DNA of 64,000 nucleotides from Altererythrobacter sp. (lineage in GTDB: Bacteria; Pseudomonadota; Alphaproteobacteria; Sphingomonadales; Sphingomonadaceae), in NCBI GenBank assembly GCA_016793865.1, contig JAEULJ010000001.1:1-64000 (forward strand). The letters are read 5' to 3'. The position numbers and the translations under genes were made by a program. Every line of letters begins with the position of its first letter. Position 1 is the first letter of the stretch. Under the pieces are notes generated by a model, which saw nothing but the letters and a program-made list of their open reading frames with translations, was not told the DNA's origin and did not search any database. Below are positions 53,557-61,761 of the stretch, in pieces.

Positions 53557-53985
53557 ATGGCACCTCTCTCCCCCCTGATCGCAGTTGCCGGCGGCTTGCT
53601 AATCGGCACGGCGGCGGCGCTGCTGTTGCTTCTGAACGGCCGCATCGCCGGCGTGTCTGGCATGCTCGGCGCCGCGACGCGGATCAGCGCGGACGGGCCG
53701 CCTTGGCGGCAGGCGGCGGCGTTTATCGTTGGCCTGCCGCTCGGCGCGAGTTTGGTCGCGGCCTTCGTGCGGCGACCGGAGCTGGTGATTGCCGCCTCGC
53801 CCGCAGCGCTGATCGTCGCCGGGCTGCTGGTCGGGTTCGGTACCCGGCTTGGTAACGGTTGCACCAGCGGGCACGGGGTGTGCGGAATGGCGCGGCTTTC
53901 GCCCCGCTCGATCGCTGCCACCCTGACCTTCATGGCCATGGCCGCGCTGACGGTCTTCGTCATGCGCCACGTGCTGGGGATTTGA
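53557..53985 (+). CDS. YeeE/YedE (DUF395) membrane protein, first copy
   Basis: 142 aa with GGAGGG before ATG 53557. Four helices; the conserved Cys in GFGTRLGNGCTSGHGVCGMA is the signature thought to move thiosulfate or persulfide sulfur across the membrane. Paired with the next gene to form the two halves of a full-length transporter. Confidence 0.88.
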   Translation: MAPLSPLIAVAGGLLIGTAAALLLLLNGRIAGVSGMLGAATRISADGPPWRQAAAFIVGLPLGASLVAAFVRRPELVIAASPAALIVAGLLVGFGTRLGNGCTSGHGVCGMARLSPRSIAATLTFMAMAALTVFVMRHVLGI

Positions 53986-53987
53986 CG

Positions 53988-54434
53988 ATGCGCAGTGTTT
54001 TTGCCGCCTTGCTGGTCGGCGCGGTGTTCGGCGCCGGGCTGGTCCTATCCGACATGGTCAACCCAGCGCGCGTCCAGGCGTTTCTGGATGTGACGGGGCA
54101 ATGGGACCCGACGCTGATGTTCGTGATGGGCGCGGCGCTGCTCCCTTCCGCCCTCGCTTACCTGATCCGGCGCAAGCTGACGCGGCCGGTACTGGCCGAC
54201 CGCTTCGTGGTGCCGGAGAACGCTGCGCCCGACCGCCGCCTGCTGACCGGCGCGGCGCTGTTCGGCATCGGCTGGGGCATCGCCGGGTTCTGCCCGGGCC
54301 CCGCGCTGGCCGGGCTCGTGCTGGGCGCGTGGCAGGCGTGGCTGTTCGTGGCCGCGATGCTGGTGGGCATGATCGCGCATCGCTTGTTGCTCGCGCCCAC
54401 CGAAAGCCAGCCTGACCCCCGACCTGCCAACTAG
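53988..54434 (+). CDS. YeeE/YedE (DUF395) membrane protein, second copy
   Basis: 148 aa, two bases after the first copy. Four helices and the conserved Cys in GIGWGIAGFCPGPALAGL. With the preceding gene it makes a YeeE-type importer or exporter of sulfur compounds in the BigR operon. Confidence 0.88.
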   Translation: MRSVFAALLVGAVFGAGLVLSDMVNPARVQAFLDVTGQWDPTLMFVMGAALLPSALAYLIRRKLTRPVLADRFVVPENAAPDRRLLTGAALFGIGWGIAGFCPGPALAGLVLGAWQAWLFVAAMLVGMIAHRLLLAPTESQPDPRPAN

Positions 54435-54441
54435 GAGACCG

Positions 54442-54783
54442 ATGATGACCGAGTACAAGCAGCTTTCCCCCAAACTAAGCGTGCGCCCGCAGGTCGAACC
54501 GGACGAAGTCGGCGAGTTGGCCGCGCGCGGCATCAAGGGCATCGTCAATGCGCGTCCCGACGGCGAGGAGCCGGGCCAGCCCACGTCCGCTGACCTGGCC
54601 GCCGAAGCGGCGCGGCACGGCGTCGCTTACACCCATATCCCCGTCGTACCGGGGCAGGCCACCGCCGACGATGGTGCCAAGTTTGCCGAAGCCCTGCGCC
54701 AGTGCGAGGGCAAGGTCGTCGGCTTCTGTCGCACCGGCGCGCGCGCGACGGGGCTGTGGGAACTCGCCGGCAAGCCCGAGTAA
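54442..54783 (+). CDS. Blh-type dual-specificity phosphatase-like protein (TIGR01244 family)
   Basis: 113 aa. FCRTGARATGLWEL is a phosphatase-like CX5R loop (Cys at about 97). The fold is the N-terminal domain of the bifunctional Blh protein, here a free-standing gene next to the MBL-fold dioxygenase. A sulfurtransferase or phosphatase role is inferred. Confidence 0.8.
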   Translation: MMTEYKQLSPKLSVRPQVEPDEVGELAARGIKGIVNARPDGEEPGQPTSADLAAEAARHGVAYTHIPVVPGQATADDGAKFAEALRQCEGKVVGFCRTGARATGLWELAGKPE

Positions 54784-54789
54784 CGCGGG

Positions 54790-56562
54790 GTGTCGAAGCT
54801 CGCTCGCTATCTGCCCATCCTGGCATGGGGCCGCAGCTACAATCGGCAGACGCTGGTCAGCGACGGCGTGGCGGCGGGCATCGTCACGATCATGCTCATC
54901 CCGCAAAGCCTGGCCTACGCCATGCTGGCGGGACTGCCGCCAGAAGTGGGCCTCTACGCCTCGATCCTGCCCATCCTCGCCTATGCAATCTTCGGGACCA
55001 GCCGCACCCTCGCGGTCGGGCCGGTAGCGGTCATCTCGCTCATGACGCTGGCCGCCGCAGGCACCGTGGCGCCGCCCGGCACGCCGGAGTTCATTGCCGC
55101 GGCGCTGGTCCTGGCATTGCTGTCCGGTCTGATCCTGGTGCTCATGGGCGTGCTCAAACTCGGCTTCCTGGCCAACTTACTTTCGCATCCGGTGGTCTCG
55201 GGGTTCATTACCGCGTCCGGCATCATCATCGCGACCGGGCAGGCCAAGTCGATCCTCGGCATCCAAGCGTCGGGCGAAGCCATGCCCGAACTGCTGGCCA
55301 CGCTGGCCCGCAACATTGGGGCCACCAATCTACCGACGCTGATAATCGGGCTCGCCTCGCTCGCGTTCTTGTTCTGGGTCCGCAAGGGTCTGAAACCCAC
55401 CTTGATGCGGCTCGGCATGGCGGCCCGTCCGTCGGACCTGACCGCCAAGGCCGGGCCGATTGCAGCGGTTGTGCTGTCCACACTCGCGGTGGTCGCCTTC
55501 GACCTCGAGGCCAAGGGCGTGAAGGTGGTCGGCGAAATCCCGCAGAGCCTGCCGCCGCTCACCGTACCGCTGTTTGACATGGGCCTGTGGCAGCAGTTGC
55601 TGATCCCGGCGCTACTGCTGTCGGTGATCGGGTTCGTGGAGTCCGTTTCAGTGGCGCAGACCCTGGCGGCCAAGCGGCGTCAGCGGATCGACCCGGATCA
55701 GGAACTGATCGGCCTGGGCGCGGCCAACATCGCCGCTTCGTTTACGGGCGGCTATCCCGTCACCGGTGGGTTCGCGCGCAGTGTCGTCAATTTCGATGCG
55801 GGTGCCGAAACCCCTGCGGCGGGCGCCATAACGGCGGTCGGGATTGCCATCGCCGCGCTGTTCCTTACACCGCTGCTGGCCTCGCTGCCGATCGCCACGC
55901 TGGCCGCCACGATCATCGTCGCCGTGCTCAGCCTAGTGGACTTCAAGACCGTGCGTACAGTCTGGGTTTATTCGCGCGCGGACTTCGCAGCAATGGCCGC
56001 GACGATCTTGATTACGCTCGGTTTCGGAGTGGAGCCGGGTGTGATGGCAGGGGTCGCGCTCAGCCTGGCGCTGCTGTTGTGGCGGACCTCGCGCCCCCAC
56101 GCCGCCATCGTCGGGCGCGTGCCGGGCACCGAGCATTTCCGCAATGTCGCGCGTCACAACGTGATCACCGATCCCGCGATCATCACGATCCGCGTTGATG
56201 AAAGCTTGACCTACCTCAACGCCCGCTGGCTGGAGGAATATGTCCTGGAGGAAGTCGCCGACCGGTCACAGGTGCGCCATGTCATCCTGATGGGATCGGC
56301 CATCAACGCGATCGACGCCTCGGCGCTTGAAAGCCTGGAAGCGATCAACCACCGCCTCGCCGATGCCGGCATTAGGCTGCACCTGTCTGAAGTGAAGGGC
56401 CCAGTGATGGACCGGCTGGCCTGTTCACACTTGCTCGCCGATCTGACCGGCCAAGTATTCCTGTCGCAGGACGACGCCTTTTCCACATTACTGTCAGCCC
56501 CCGACGCCGCCGACGCCCTGACCCCACGCGGAGACTTGTGGCTTGCTCGCGGACTGATTTGA
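54790..56562 (+). CDS. SulP-family sulfate/anion permease with STAS domain
   Basis: 590 aa from GTG 54790. About twelve helices (IMLIPQSLAYAMLAGLPPEVGLYAS, TGGYPVTGGFARSVVNFDAGA) and a C-terminal STAS domain from about 465 (TIRVDESLTYLNARWLEEYV, MGSAINAIDASALESLEAI). At the end of the persulfide operon it may export sulfite/sulfate made by the dioxygenase. Confidence 0.92.
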   Translation: MSKLARYLPILAWGRSYNRQTLVSDGVAAGIVTIMLIPQSLAYAMLAGLPPEVGLYASILPILAYAIFGTSRTLAVGPVAVISLMTLAAAGTVAPPGTPEFIAAALVLALLSGLILVLMGVLKLGFLANLLSHPVVSGFITASGIIIATGQAKSILGIQASGEAMPELLATLARNIGATNLPTLIIGLASLAFLFWVRKGLKPTLMRLGMAARPSDLTAKAGPIAAVVLSTLAVVAFDLEAKGVKVVGEIPQSLPPLTVPLFDMGLWQQLLIPALLLSVIGFVESVSVAQTLAAKRRQRIDPDQELIGLGAANIAASFTGGYPVTGGFARSVVNFDAGAETPAAGAITAVGIAIAALFLTPLLASLPIATLAATIIVAVLSLVDFKTVRTVWVYSRADFAAMAATILITLGFGVEPGVMAGVALSLALLLWRTSRPHAAIVGRVPGTEHFRNVARHNVITDPAIITIRVDESLTYLNARWLEEYVLEEVADRSQVRHVILMGSAINAIDASALESLEAINHRLADAGIRLHLSEVKGPVMDRLACSHLLADLTGQVFLSQDDAFSTLLSAPDAADALTPRGDLWLARGLI

Positions 56563-56810
56563 ACGGCGATGATGTTGCGCTAACCGATGGGCGCTCTGCA
56601 GTTTGGAGCTCACGAAGCTGTAGGGCGTTGCAGTGTAAATGCTGTCCGCTTCCACCCGTTGCGGACATTCAGCAAGTCAGTGATCGTCCGCTTCTAGGCA
56701 GGCTCAAACGGCACTCGAATGACCGACCTTAGGGCGCGAAGCGGACCTTCCGACTATGCACTCCATCTGCCACGCAGCCAGTCCGTGGTTGCAGGCATTA
56801 TCCGGCTTGC

Positions 56811-58007
56811 TCAATTCAGTAAGCCCTCAAGTGCATCACCAATCTGCTGCACGGCCTCTATCAGATGACCGTCATCGAGGTGAGCATACCGGGCGGTGGT
56901 CTGAACATTGGCATGACCGAGCAGACGCCCGATCATCGGCAGGGTTTCCTTGTTCATCGCCGCATGGCTGGCAAAGGTATGGCGCAGGTCATGGATGCGA
57001 ACGCCGGGTAGCCCTGCCTCGGCTCTGAGCCTGCGCCAGAAACCATCCACGCAGCGAAGCGGCTTGCGGTAGCTGTAATTCCAGAACGGATATGGGATCC
57101 TCTCGTAGCGCGGGAGCGCAGCGATCACTTCGCGGGCTGCCGAGCCAAGCCAAACCGTTCGTGGTCCGGTCTTGCTGTCGCGCAAGTGCAGCCGGTTGCC
57201 CTTGATGTCGGTCCATTCGAGCGTGAGGATTTCGCTCTTGCGGCAACCGGTCAGGAGCAGCAGCGTGATGGCCGCACCCGCGCATTGCTTGGTGCGGTCC
57301 TCTGATGAGCGCAATTTCGTCAGCTCAGCACCCAAACGGGCGAGTTCCTCGTTGGTGAGGAAGCGCTCGCACTGGCGCTTGCGATTGGGCCGGACCGAGC
57401 GGCACGGATTGGTGTTTTCGAGCCGGTAGCCCCATTCCTCCGCCTTGTTCAGCATGTGCTTGAGGATTTCGAAGGTCCGGTTCGAAGCTCCCGGACCGGT
57501 TCGATTGTTGAGGTCCGCGAACCAGCTTGTCACATGGCCCTCGTTCAGTTCGTCGATGTAGACGCCTGCAAAAGCGTCATCGAGATAGCGGCGGCGATAG
57601 CCGGTGTGCGTTTCCAGCGTCGATGCTTTCCAGCGTGGTGCCCAGCGATCCCAGTATTCGGTCACGAAGTCGGCGAAGTTAGGCGCGGACCGGATGCGCT
57701 GGCGTTCGGTCGCCGGATCTCGACCGACCTGCGCGTAAGCGATCACGCGGCGCGCGACCATTTGCGCCTGGTAACGTGTCAGGACCGATGCAGGCCCGAT
57801 TGTGACCGTGCGCATACGACCTGCCATGCGGGTCTGGACGATGTAGACGTTTCGACCGCTCGGATAGTGCCGGATGCCAAAGCCGTGCTCGACGCCCAGC
57901 CAGGTCGTGGTGCGCGCCTTGCCTTTGGGAACGAGCTTGAAGTTCACGCTTGCCCCGACCTCGGCAAGCGCCTCCTCGACGATCCGTTTGAGACTGGCGG
58001 CGGTCAT
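56811..58007 (-). CDS. Tyrosine recombinase (integrase), second of a tandem pair
   Basis: 398 aa. SAM-like core-binding region (about 115-210), catalytic Arg in LTGCRKSEILTL, HDLRHTFASHA, LGHANVQTTARYAHL with the nucleophilic Tyr. Its ATG overlaps the stop of the upstream recombinase gene (58004-58007), so the two proteins are translationally coupled. Confidence 0.9.
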   Translation of the reverse strand: MTAASLKRIVEEALAEVGASVNFKLVPKGKARTTTWLGVEHGFGIRHYPSGRNVYIVQTRMAGRMRTVTIGPASVLTRYQAQMVARRVIAYAQVGRDPATERQRIRSAPNFADFVTEYWDRWAPRWKASTLETHTGYRRRYLDDAFAGVYIDELNEGHVTSWFADLNNRTGPGASNRTFEILKHMLNKAEEWGYRLENTNPCRSVRPNRKRQCERFLTNEELARLGAELTKLRSSEDRTKQCAGAAITLLLLTGCRKSEILTLEWTDIKGNRLHLRDSKTGPRTVWLGSAAREVIAALPRYERIPYPFWNYSYRKPLRCVDGFWRRLRAEAGLPGVRIHDLRHTFASHAAMNKETLPMIGRLLGHANVQTTARYAHLDDGHLIEAVQQIGDALEGLLN

Positions 58008-59176
58008 GGCCTGAGGCCAATCGCTTGCGCCAGCGAGCCGGAAACCCGCTCGGCGGCTTCGCCGATCACGTCATCGGAGAGATGGGCATACCTGGCTGTC
58101 GTCTCTACCAGCTTGTGGCCCAGCAGCTTGCCGATGGTCGATAGCGGCACATTGTCCATGATCGCGGTCGAAGCGAAGCTGTGACGCAAATCATGAATGC
58201 GAACGTCAGGCAACGCGCAGCGCCGCCGGAAGACGAACCACCACTGGTCGAAGTTCAGCGGACGCTTGCCGGTCCTGTTCGGGAATACCAACCCGCTATC
58301 CTCACGTCGCTCGATGCTCGCAAGGATGTCCTGCGCCTGCGAATTGAGCCAGATCACCTTCGGACCGGTCTTGCTGTCCGGCAGCAGCAGTCGGGGCGGC
58401 TTCACCCACTCCCAGCGCAGGTTCGTGATCTCGCCCACGCGCGCGCCAGTGAACAAGAGCAGGCGAGCGATTGCGACTTGGGCGGGTTTGTCCGCCTCAG
58501 CCTCACGCAATGCCGCTCCGATCCGGCGATACTCCGCTGGTGTCAAATAGCGCTCAACGCTTCGCCGCTTGTATCGTGGCATCCCTCGGCAGGGGTTCGA
58601 ACCTGGCCGACGCATCTTGAGCGCTTCGGCATATTTGAACAGCGCGGACAGAACGGGCACGGCGCGGTTGAACTTCACCTCGCTCTCTCCCGCGCATCCA
58701 TCGCGCCAGCGGTGGATGTCTGGTGGGAGGATGTCCGCTACGCGCGTATCGCCAAAGACTGGTTTGATGGTGAGCCGCCATGCAGCCCAGTTGCGCTTCG
58801 TAGTAGATGGCTTCCAGACGCGGGAAAGATCATCCCAGTAGGTCTCGACGAAATCGGTCATCGTCGGCGTCGCCTTGATCACGGCGCGTTTGGGCAAACC
58901 GTCTAGCGCGGCTTCGGCCAGGATGCGGCGAGCCTGTGCCCTCGCCAATCCCGCTTCGAGGTCATCCGTTCTCCCAAGGGTGATACGCCGATGCTTGCCG
59001 CGATGGCGCAAGCGAACGAACCAGAAGTAATTGCCGCTCGGCCTTACGCGCAGCCCGAAGCCCGCAAGCTCGGTGTCCCAGATGCAGTATTCGCGTTCGC
59101 GCAGCGGCAGTTTGCGGCGGGCAAAATTGCCATCGAGAAGTGCTCTGCGCGCAGACCTTCGACGTTTGGGGACCAT
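58004..59176 (-). CDS. Tyrosine recombinase (integrase), first of a tandem pair
   Basis: 390 aa from ATG 59176 (AAGGGCG site about 10 bases upstream); the frame is open back to TTG 59317, adding 47 low-complexity residues. N-terminal DUF4102-like region (REREYCIWDTELAGFGLRV), catalytic Arg in FTGARVGEITNL, HDLRHSFASTA, LGHKLVETTARYAHL. Two coupled, distinct integrases may act as a heteromeric recombinase or belong to a recombinase-in-tandem element. Confidence 0.88.
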   Translation of the reverse strand: MVPKRRRSARRALLDGNFARRKLPLREREYCIWDTELAGFGLRVRPSGNYFWFVRLRHRGKHRRITLGRTDDLEAGLARAQARRILAEAALDGLPKRAVIKATPTMTDFVETYWDDLSRVWKPSTTKRNWAAWRLTIKPVFGDTRVADILPPDIHRWRDGCAGESEVKFNRAVPVLSALFKYAEALKMRRPGSNPCRGMPRYKRRSVERYLTPAEYRRIGAALREAEADKPAQVAIARLLLFTGARVGEITNLRWEWVKPPRLLLPDSKTGPKVIWLNSQAQDILASIERREDSGLVFPNRTGKRPLNFDQWWFVFRRRCALPDVRIHDLRHSFASTAIMDNVPLSTIGKLLGHKLVETTARYAHLSDDVIGEAAERVSGSLAQAIGLRP

Positions 59177-59332
59177 ATGGCATTCGCCCTTGTCCAAACT
59201 GCCCCCAGAACCCTTGGAATTACTGTCATTTGCGGGGACCGGGCGGCATTCAACAGCGCCCTCTCTGCCAAGCACCTTGAGCGTTTCACGCACTGATTTT
59301 ATTGCACTTTTTCCCAAAACATAGCAGTGCTA

Positions 59333-59346
59333 CTGCGTACGGTGTG
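59333..59346 (+). repeat. Right copy of 14-bp direct repeat (possible attachment site)
   Basis: CTGCGTACGGTGTG, 157 bases beyond the recombinase start, same orientation as 41207-41220. Confidence 0.3.
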
Positions 59347-59416
59347 CCCATTGTTCCCCATTGCGCCGCTAGTACCAGTGGCCGAAGACGTTGTGTTCTT
59401 AGGGGGCATTTTCCAA

Positions 59417-59437
59417 CTCTCGCCTCCGGAGCGAGAG
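59417..59437. repeat. Perfect inverted repeat CTCTCGC-N7-GCGAGAG
   Basis: A 7-bp arm dyad at 59417-59423 and 59431-59437 in the gene-free stretch 59347-59724. It could be a recombinase or regulator binding site; no T-run follows it, so a terminator is unlikely. The rest of this stretch shows nothing else convincing. Confidence 0.35.
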
Positions 59438-59724
59438 CAGTTCCTCGCCGGCGAATGTCAGGCAGAAGGGATTGATGTTCGGCCTCTCCCCGACAAGAGA
59501 TCGCACCTGCGAAAGAGGCGGCGGCAAAGGACCGTGTGCGAAGCGGCCGGAACGGGGTCTGTCGTTCCCGCCGCGCGCGCTGGTCCGACCCGCCGCCGGT
59601 TCGCAAGTGCGCGCAGGGCCCAGAACAAAAAGACCGCGCCCTCAGGAGCGCATCGTCAGATGCGCGGGACAGAGCGCGTCCACAGCCCCGCTCCGCATCT
59701 CCGAACCATCGTCCGCCGAGCATG

Positions 59725-59760
59725 AAAAAAGGGCGAAGAACCGTCGCCGGTTCCCGCCCT
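59725..59760 (-). terminator. Terminator after the fused oxidoreductase gene
   Basis: On the minus strand GGGCGGGAACCGG and its imperfect complement (59759-59731) are followed by six T (59730-59725). It parallels the terminator of the 73-aa gene at 41590-41621, which indicates that the whole 3' cassette was duplicated. Confidence 0.75.
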
Positions 59761-59770
59761 CTCTTCGCTT

Positions 59771-61072
59771 TCAGAACTCGTCGAGCATTCCTCCGCGCAC
59801 GGTGTGGACCACCCGGTTCGCCAGCTGAGCCGGCAGGGCGTTGTAATCGCCTTCGTCGAGCGCGAAGTAACCAAGATCATCGTCCTCGACGATATGCTGA
59901 TCGAAGTAGCTGTGCAGCGCGCGTCGTTCGGCAAGCCGCCTCGCAGTGTACCAGCGCGAAGCACGCTCGCATTTCAACCGGAATTGCGCTCCCGATCTGC
60001 GCGCCTCCTCCTCGCCCATTCCCACAGCGGCAATGGGCGGCAGTGTAAAGGCGACACTCGGCACGCCACGATAGTCGGGCGTTCGCTGGTTGCCTCCGAG
60101 CAAGTTGTCCGCGACCACCTTCGCATCATGGCTCGAAACAGGCGTCAGCGGCGGTCCTTGCTGGGCAGCATCGCCGGCCGCATAAACTGTCGGATTGGTG
60201 ACGCTCTGCAGGTACTCGTTGAGTTTGAGCCGACCTTGAGCGACAGCAACATCGGCTGCTTCGAGGTTCAGTCGGTCGAGAGCAGGGGCGCGGCCAGCGG
60301 CGTGGACGACCAGGTCGGCCTCCACCGTGATCCTGTCGTCGCGTCTTTCGCCATGCACGACAAATCCGCTGTCGTTGCGCTCGATCGCAACCACAGTCGT
60401 ATCGGTCATGACTTGCACCCCGATACTGTCGAACGACTCCGTCAACCAGCCGACGAGCTCCGGCTCGAAATGCGTCAGCATGCGCGAACCGCGCTGGATC
60501 ACCGTCACCTTAGCGCCAGCGCGTGCCGCAATGTTGGAAAACTCCGCTGCAATGTAGCCGCCGCCGACCAGGACGATCCGCCGTGGCAGTTGCTCCATGG
60601 CCAGGAAGAACTCGTTGTCGACCAGATGATCCTCACCTGCGATCCCGAGCGGCACGGGAGCGGCGCCGGAGGCGATCAGTACATGACGGCCGCTTAGCTC
60701 TGCTGCATCGAACTTGAGGGTGTTCGGGCCGGTGAACTGGGCCGCACCGTGCAAAGTGTCGATGCCCTTATTGCGGTAGCGGTGCTCGTGCTTCTCCGGC
60801 ACGGGATCGGTAAAGGTGCGCTTGAAACCGATCAATTCCGGCCAGTCGATCCGCAAATCACCGTCGATGCCGTGTCCGCTCATCCGGCGCTCCGCATCGA
60901 TGACCTCCGCTCCGGAGACGAGCATCTTCTTGGGATCGCAACCGCGCAAGGCGCAGGTGCCACCAAACGGCTTCTCGTCGACGACAGCAACCGTCCAGCC
61001 TGCATCGCGCACCCGCATCGCTGCGACCATTGCCGCCGTGCCCGTGCCGATGATGATCAAATCGTAGTGCAT
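59771..61072 (-). CDS. Flavoprotein disulfide oxidoreductase (MerA/glutathione-reductase-like), truncated and fused to a small plasmid protein tail
   Basis: 433 aa from ATG 61072 (GAGGAGCG). FAD motif IIIGTGTAAMVAA, redox GGTCALRGCDPKK, NAD motif VLVGGGYIAAEF, and AGDAAQQGPPLTPVSSHDA are intact. The C-terminal dimerisation domain (normally with an HP dyad) is missing after RWYTARR; from there the frame continues as LAERRALHSYFDQHIVEDDD to GGMLDEF, the same tail as the 73-aa gene at 41634-41855. An in-frame chimera; probably not an active reductase because the dimer interface supplies a catalytic His. Confidence 0.75.
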   Translation of the reverse strand: MHYDLIIIGTGTAAMVAAMRVRDAGWTVAVVDEKPFGGTCALRGCDPKKMLVSGAEVIDAERRMSGHGIDGDLRIDWPELIGFKRTFTDPVPEKHEHRYRNKGIDTLHGAAQFTGPNTLKFDAAELSGRHVLIASGAAPVPLGIAGEDHLVDNEFFLAMEQLPRRIVLVGGGYIAAEFSNIAARAGAKVTVIQRGSRMLTHFEPELVGWLTESFDSIGVQVMTDTTVVAIERNDSGFVVHGERRDDRITVEADLVVHAAGRAPALDRLNLEAADVAVAQGRLKLNEYLQSVTNPTVYAAGDAAQQGPPLTPVSSHDAKVVADNLLGGNQRTPDYRGVPSVAFTLPPIAAVGMGEEEARRSGAQFRLKCERASRWYTARRLAERRALHSYFDQHIVEDDDLGYFALDEGDYNALPAQLANRVVHTVRGGMLDEF

Positions 61073-61213
61073 TTGCGCGCTCCTCAATAGGAGAACGATG
61101 CTGTAGTTGGTACGGGTTCCCCAAGAGGATCAAAGGCTGTCCACTGGGATGTGACCCCGCTGACAATCAATGCGCTCGTCGATTTCTGGTGACCTTGAAG
61201 GCCGGCGCGGCAA

Positions 61214-61573
61214 TCAGTTTTGGATAAGGCGAATGAGGGTTCCGTCCGGATCGATCAGGGCTCCGATCAGGAGACCGCCATCTTCCTGCTGCGGGGGCTG
61301 AGCCCGGGGGTGACCCCAACATTGCTCTGGCACTCCAGCGTCTAAACAAACCGAGTAAAACGCGGCCACGTCATCAAGCCGAAGACAGCAACTGAACCAG
61401 CTTTCGGCTGGGTTCAGGTCTGGATGTGGGAAGAACTCCAGTATCATGCTGTCACGCTTCAAGATCATCCAGCCGTCATCCCGCCAGTCCTGCCCGAACC
61501 CCAACTTGGCGAAAAATTTTGAGGTGACCTCAAAATCCCTCGACGGCAGGTTGGCTGTAGCGTGATCGATCTC
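61214..61573 (-). pseudogene. Bleomycin-resistance/glyoxalase-fold protein, damaged 5' end
   Basis: The body reads EIDHATANLPSRDFEVTSKF, KLGFGQDWRDDGWMILKRD, MILEFFPHPDLNPAESWF and DPDGTLIRLIQN, the normal length and C-terminus of a BRP-type protein. In the frame of this body there is no ATG; an upstream ATG (ATGCGAGATCGAT...) is one base out of frame, as if one base had been inserted just after the start. A TTG at 61507 could give a 97-aa form. Probably non-functional or a sequencing error. Confidence 0.6.
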
Positions 61574-61704
61574 GCATCCCCTCGCTGCTCATCATGGAGC
61601 TCCAGGCAGACGTTCGCAACGGCGTTCCTGCTGAATATCTAGCGAAGACGTCTCATCCACTAGGTAGAACGACTGACGGTTCAGACTTGGTCAAAACGAC
61701 TAAA

Positions 61705-61733
61705 GGCGGCCCGTCCGGAATGGACGGGCCGCC
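61705..61733 (-). terminator. Hairpin terminator downstream of the ParB-like gene
   Basis: GGCGGCCCGTCC (61705-61716), loop GGAAT, GGACGGGCCGCC (61722-61733): a perfect 12-bp stem 28 bases after the gene; on the minus strand it is followed by TTTAG, so the T-run is short. Confidence 0.75.
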
Positions 61734-61761
61734 AACCGCGCAAAACCACCTGTCAGGAGGT

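Larger units (their letters stand above)
41207..59346. mobile_element. Hypothetical 18-kb integrative segment bounded by 14-bp repeats
   Basis: The segment between the two direct repeats carries an intact SSB, an efflux pump, the persulfide operon, and two overlapping tyrosine recombinases close to the right repeat. The layout resembles an integrase-proximal attachment site. Several 14-mer pairs are expected by chance in 64 kb, so this is only a proposal. Confidence 0.2.
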
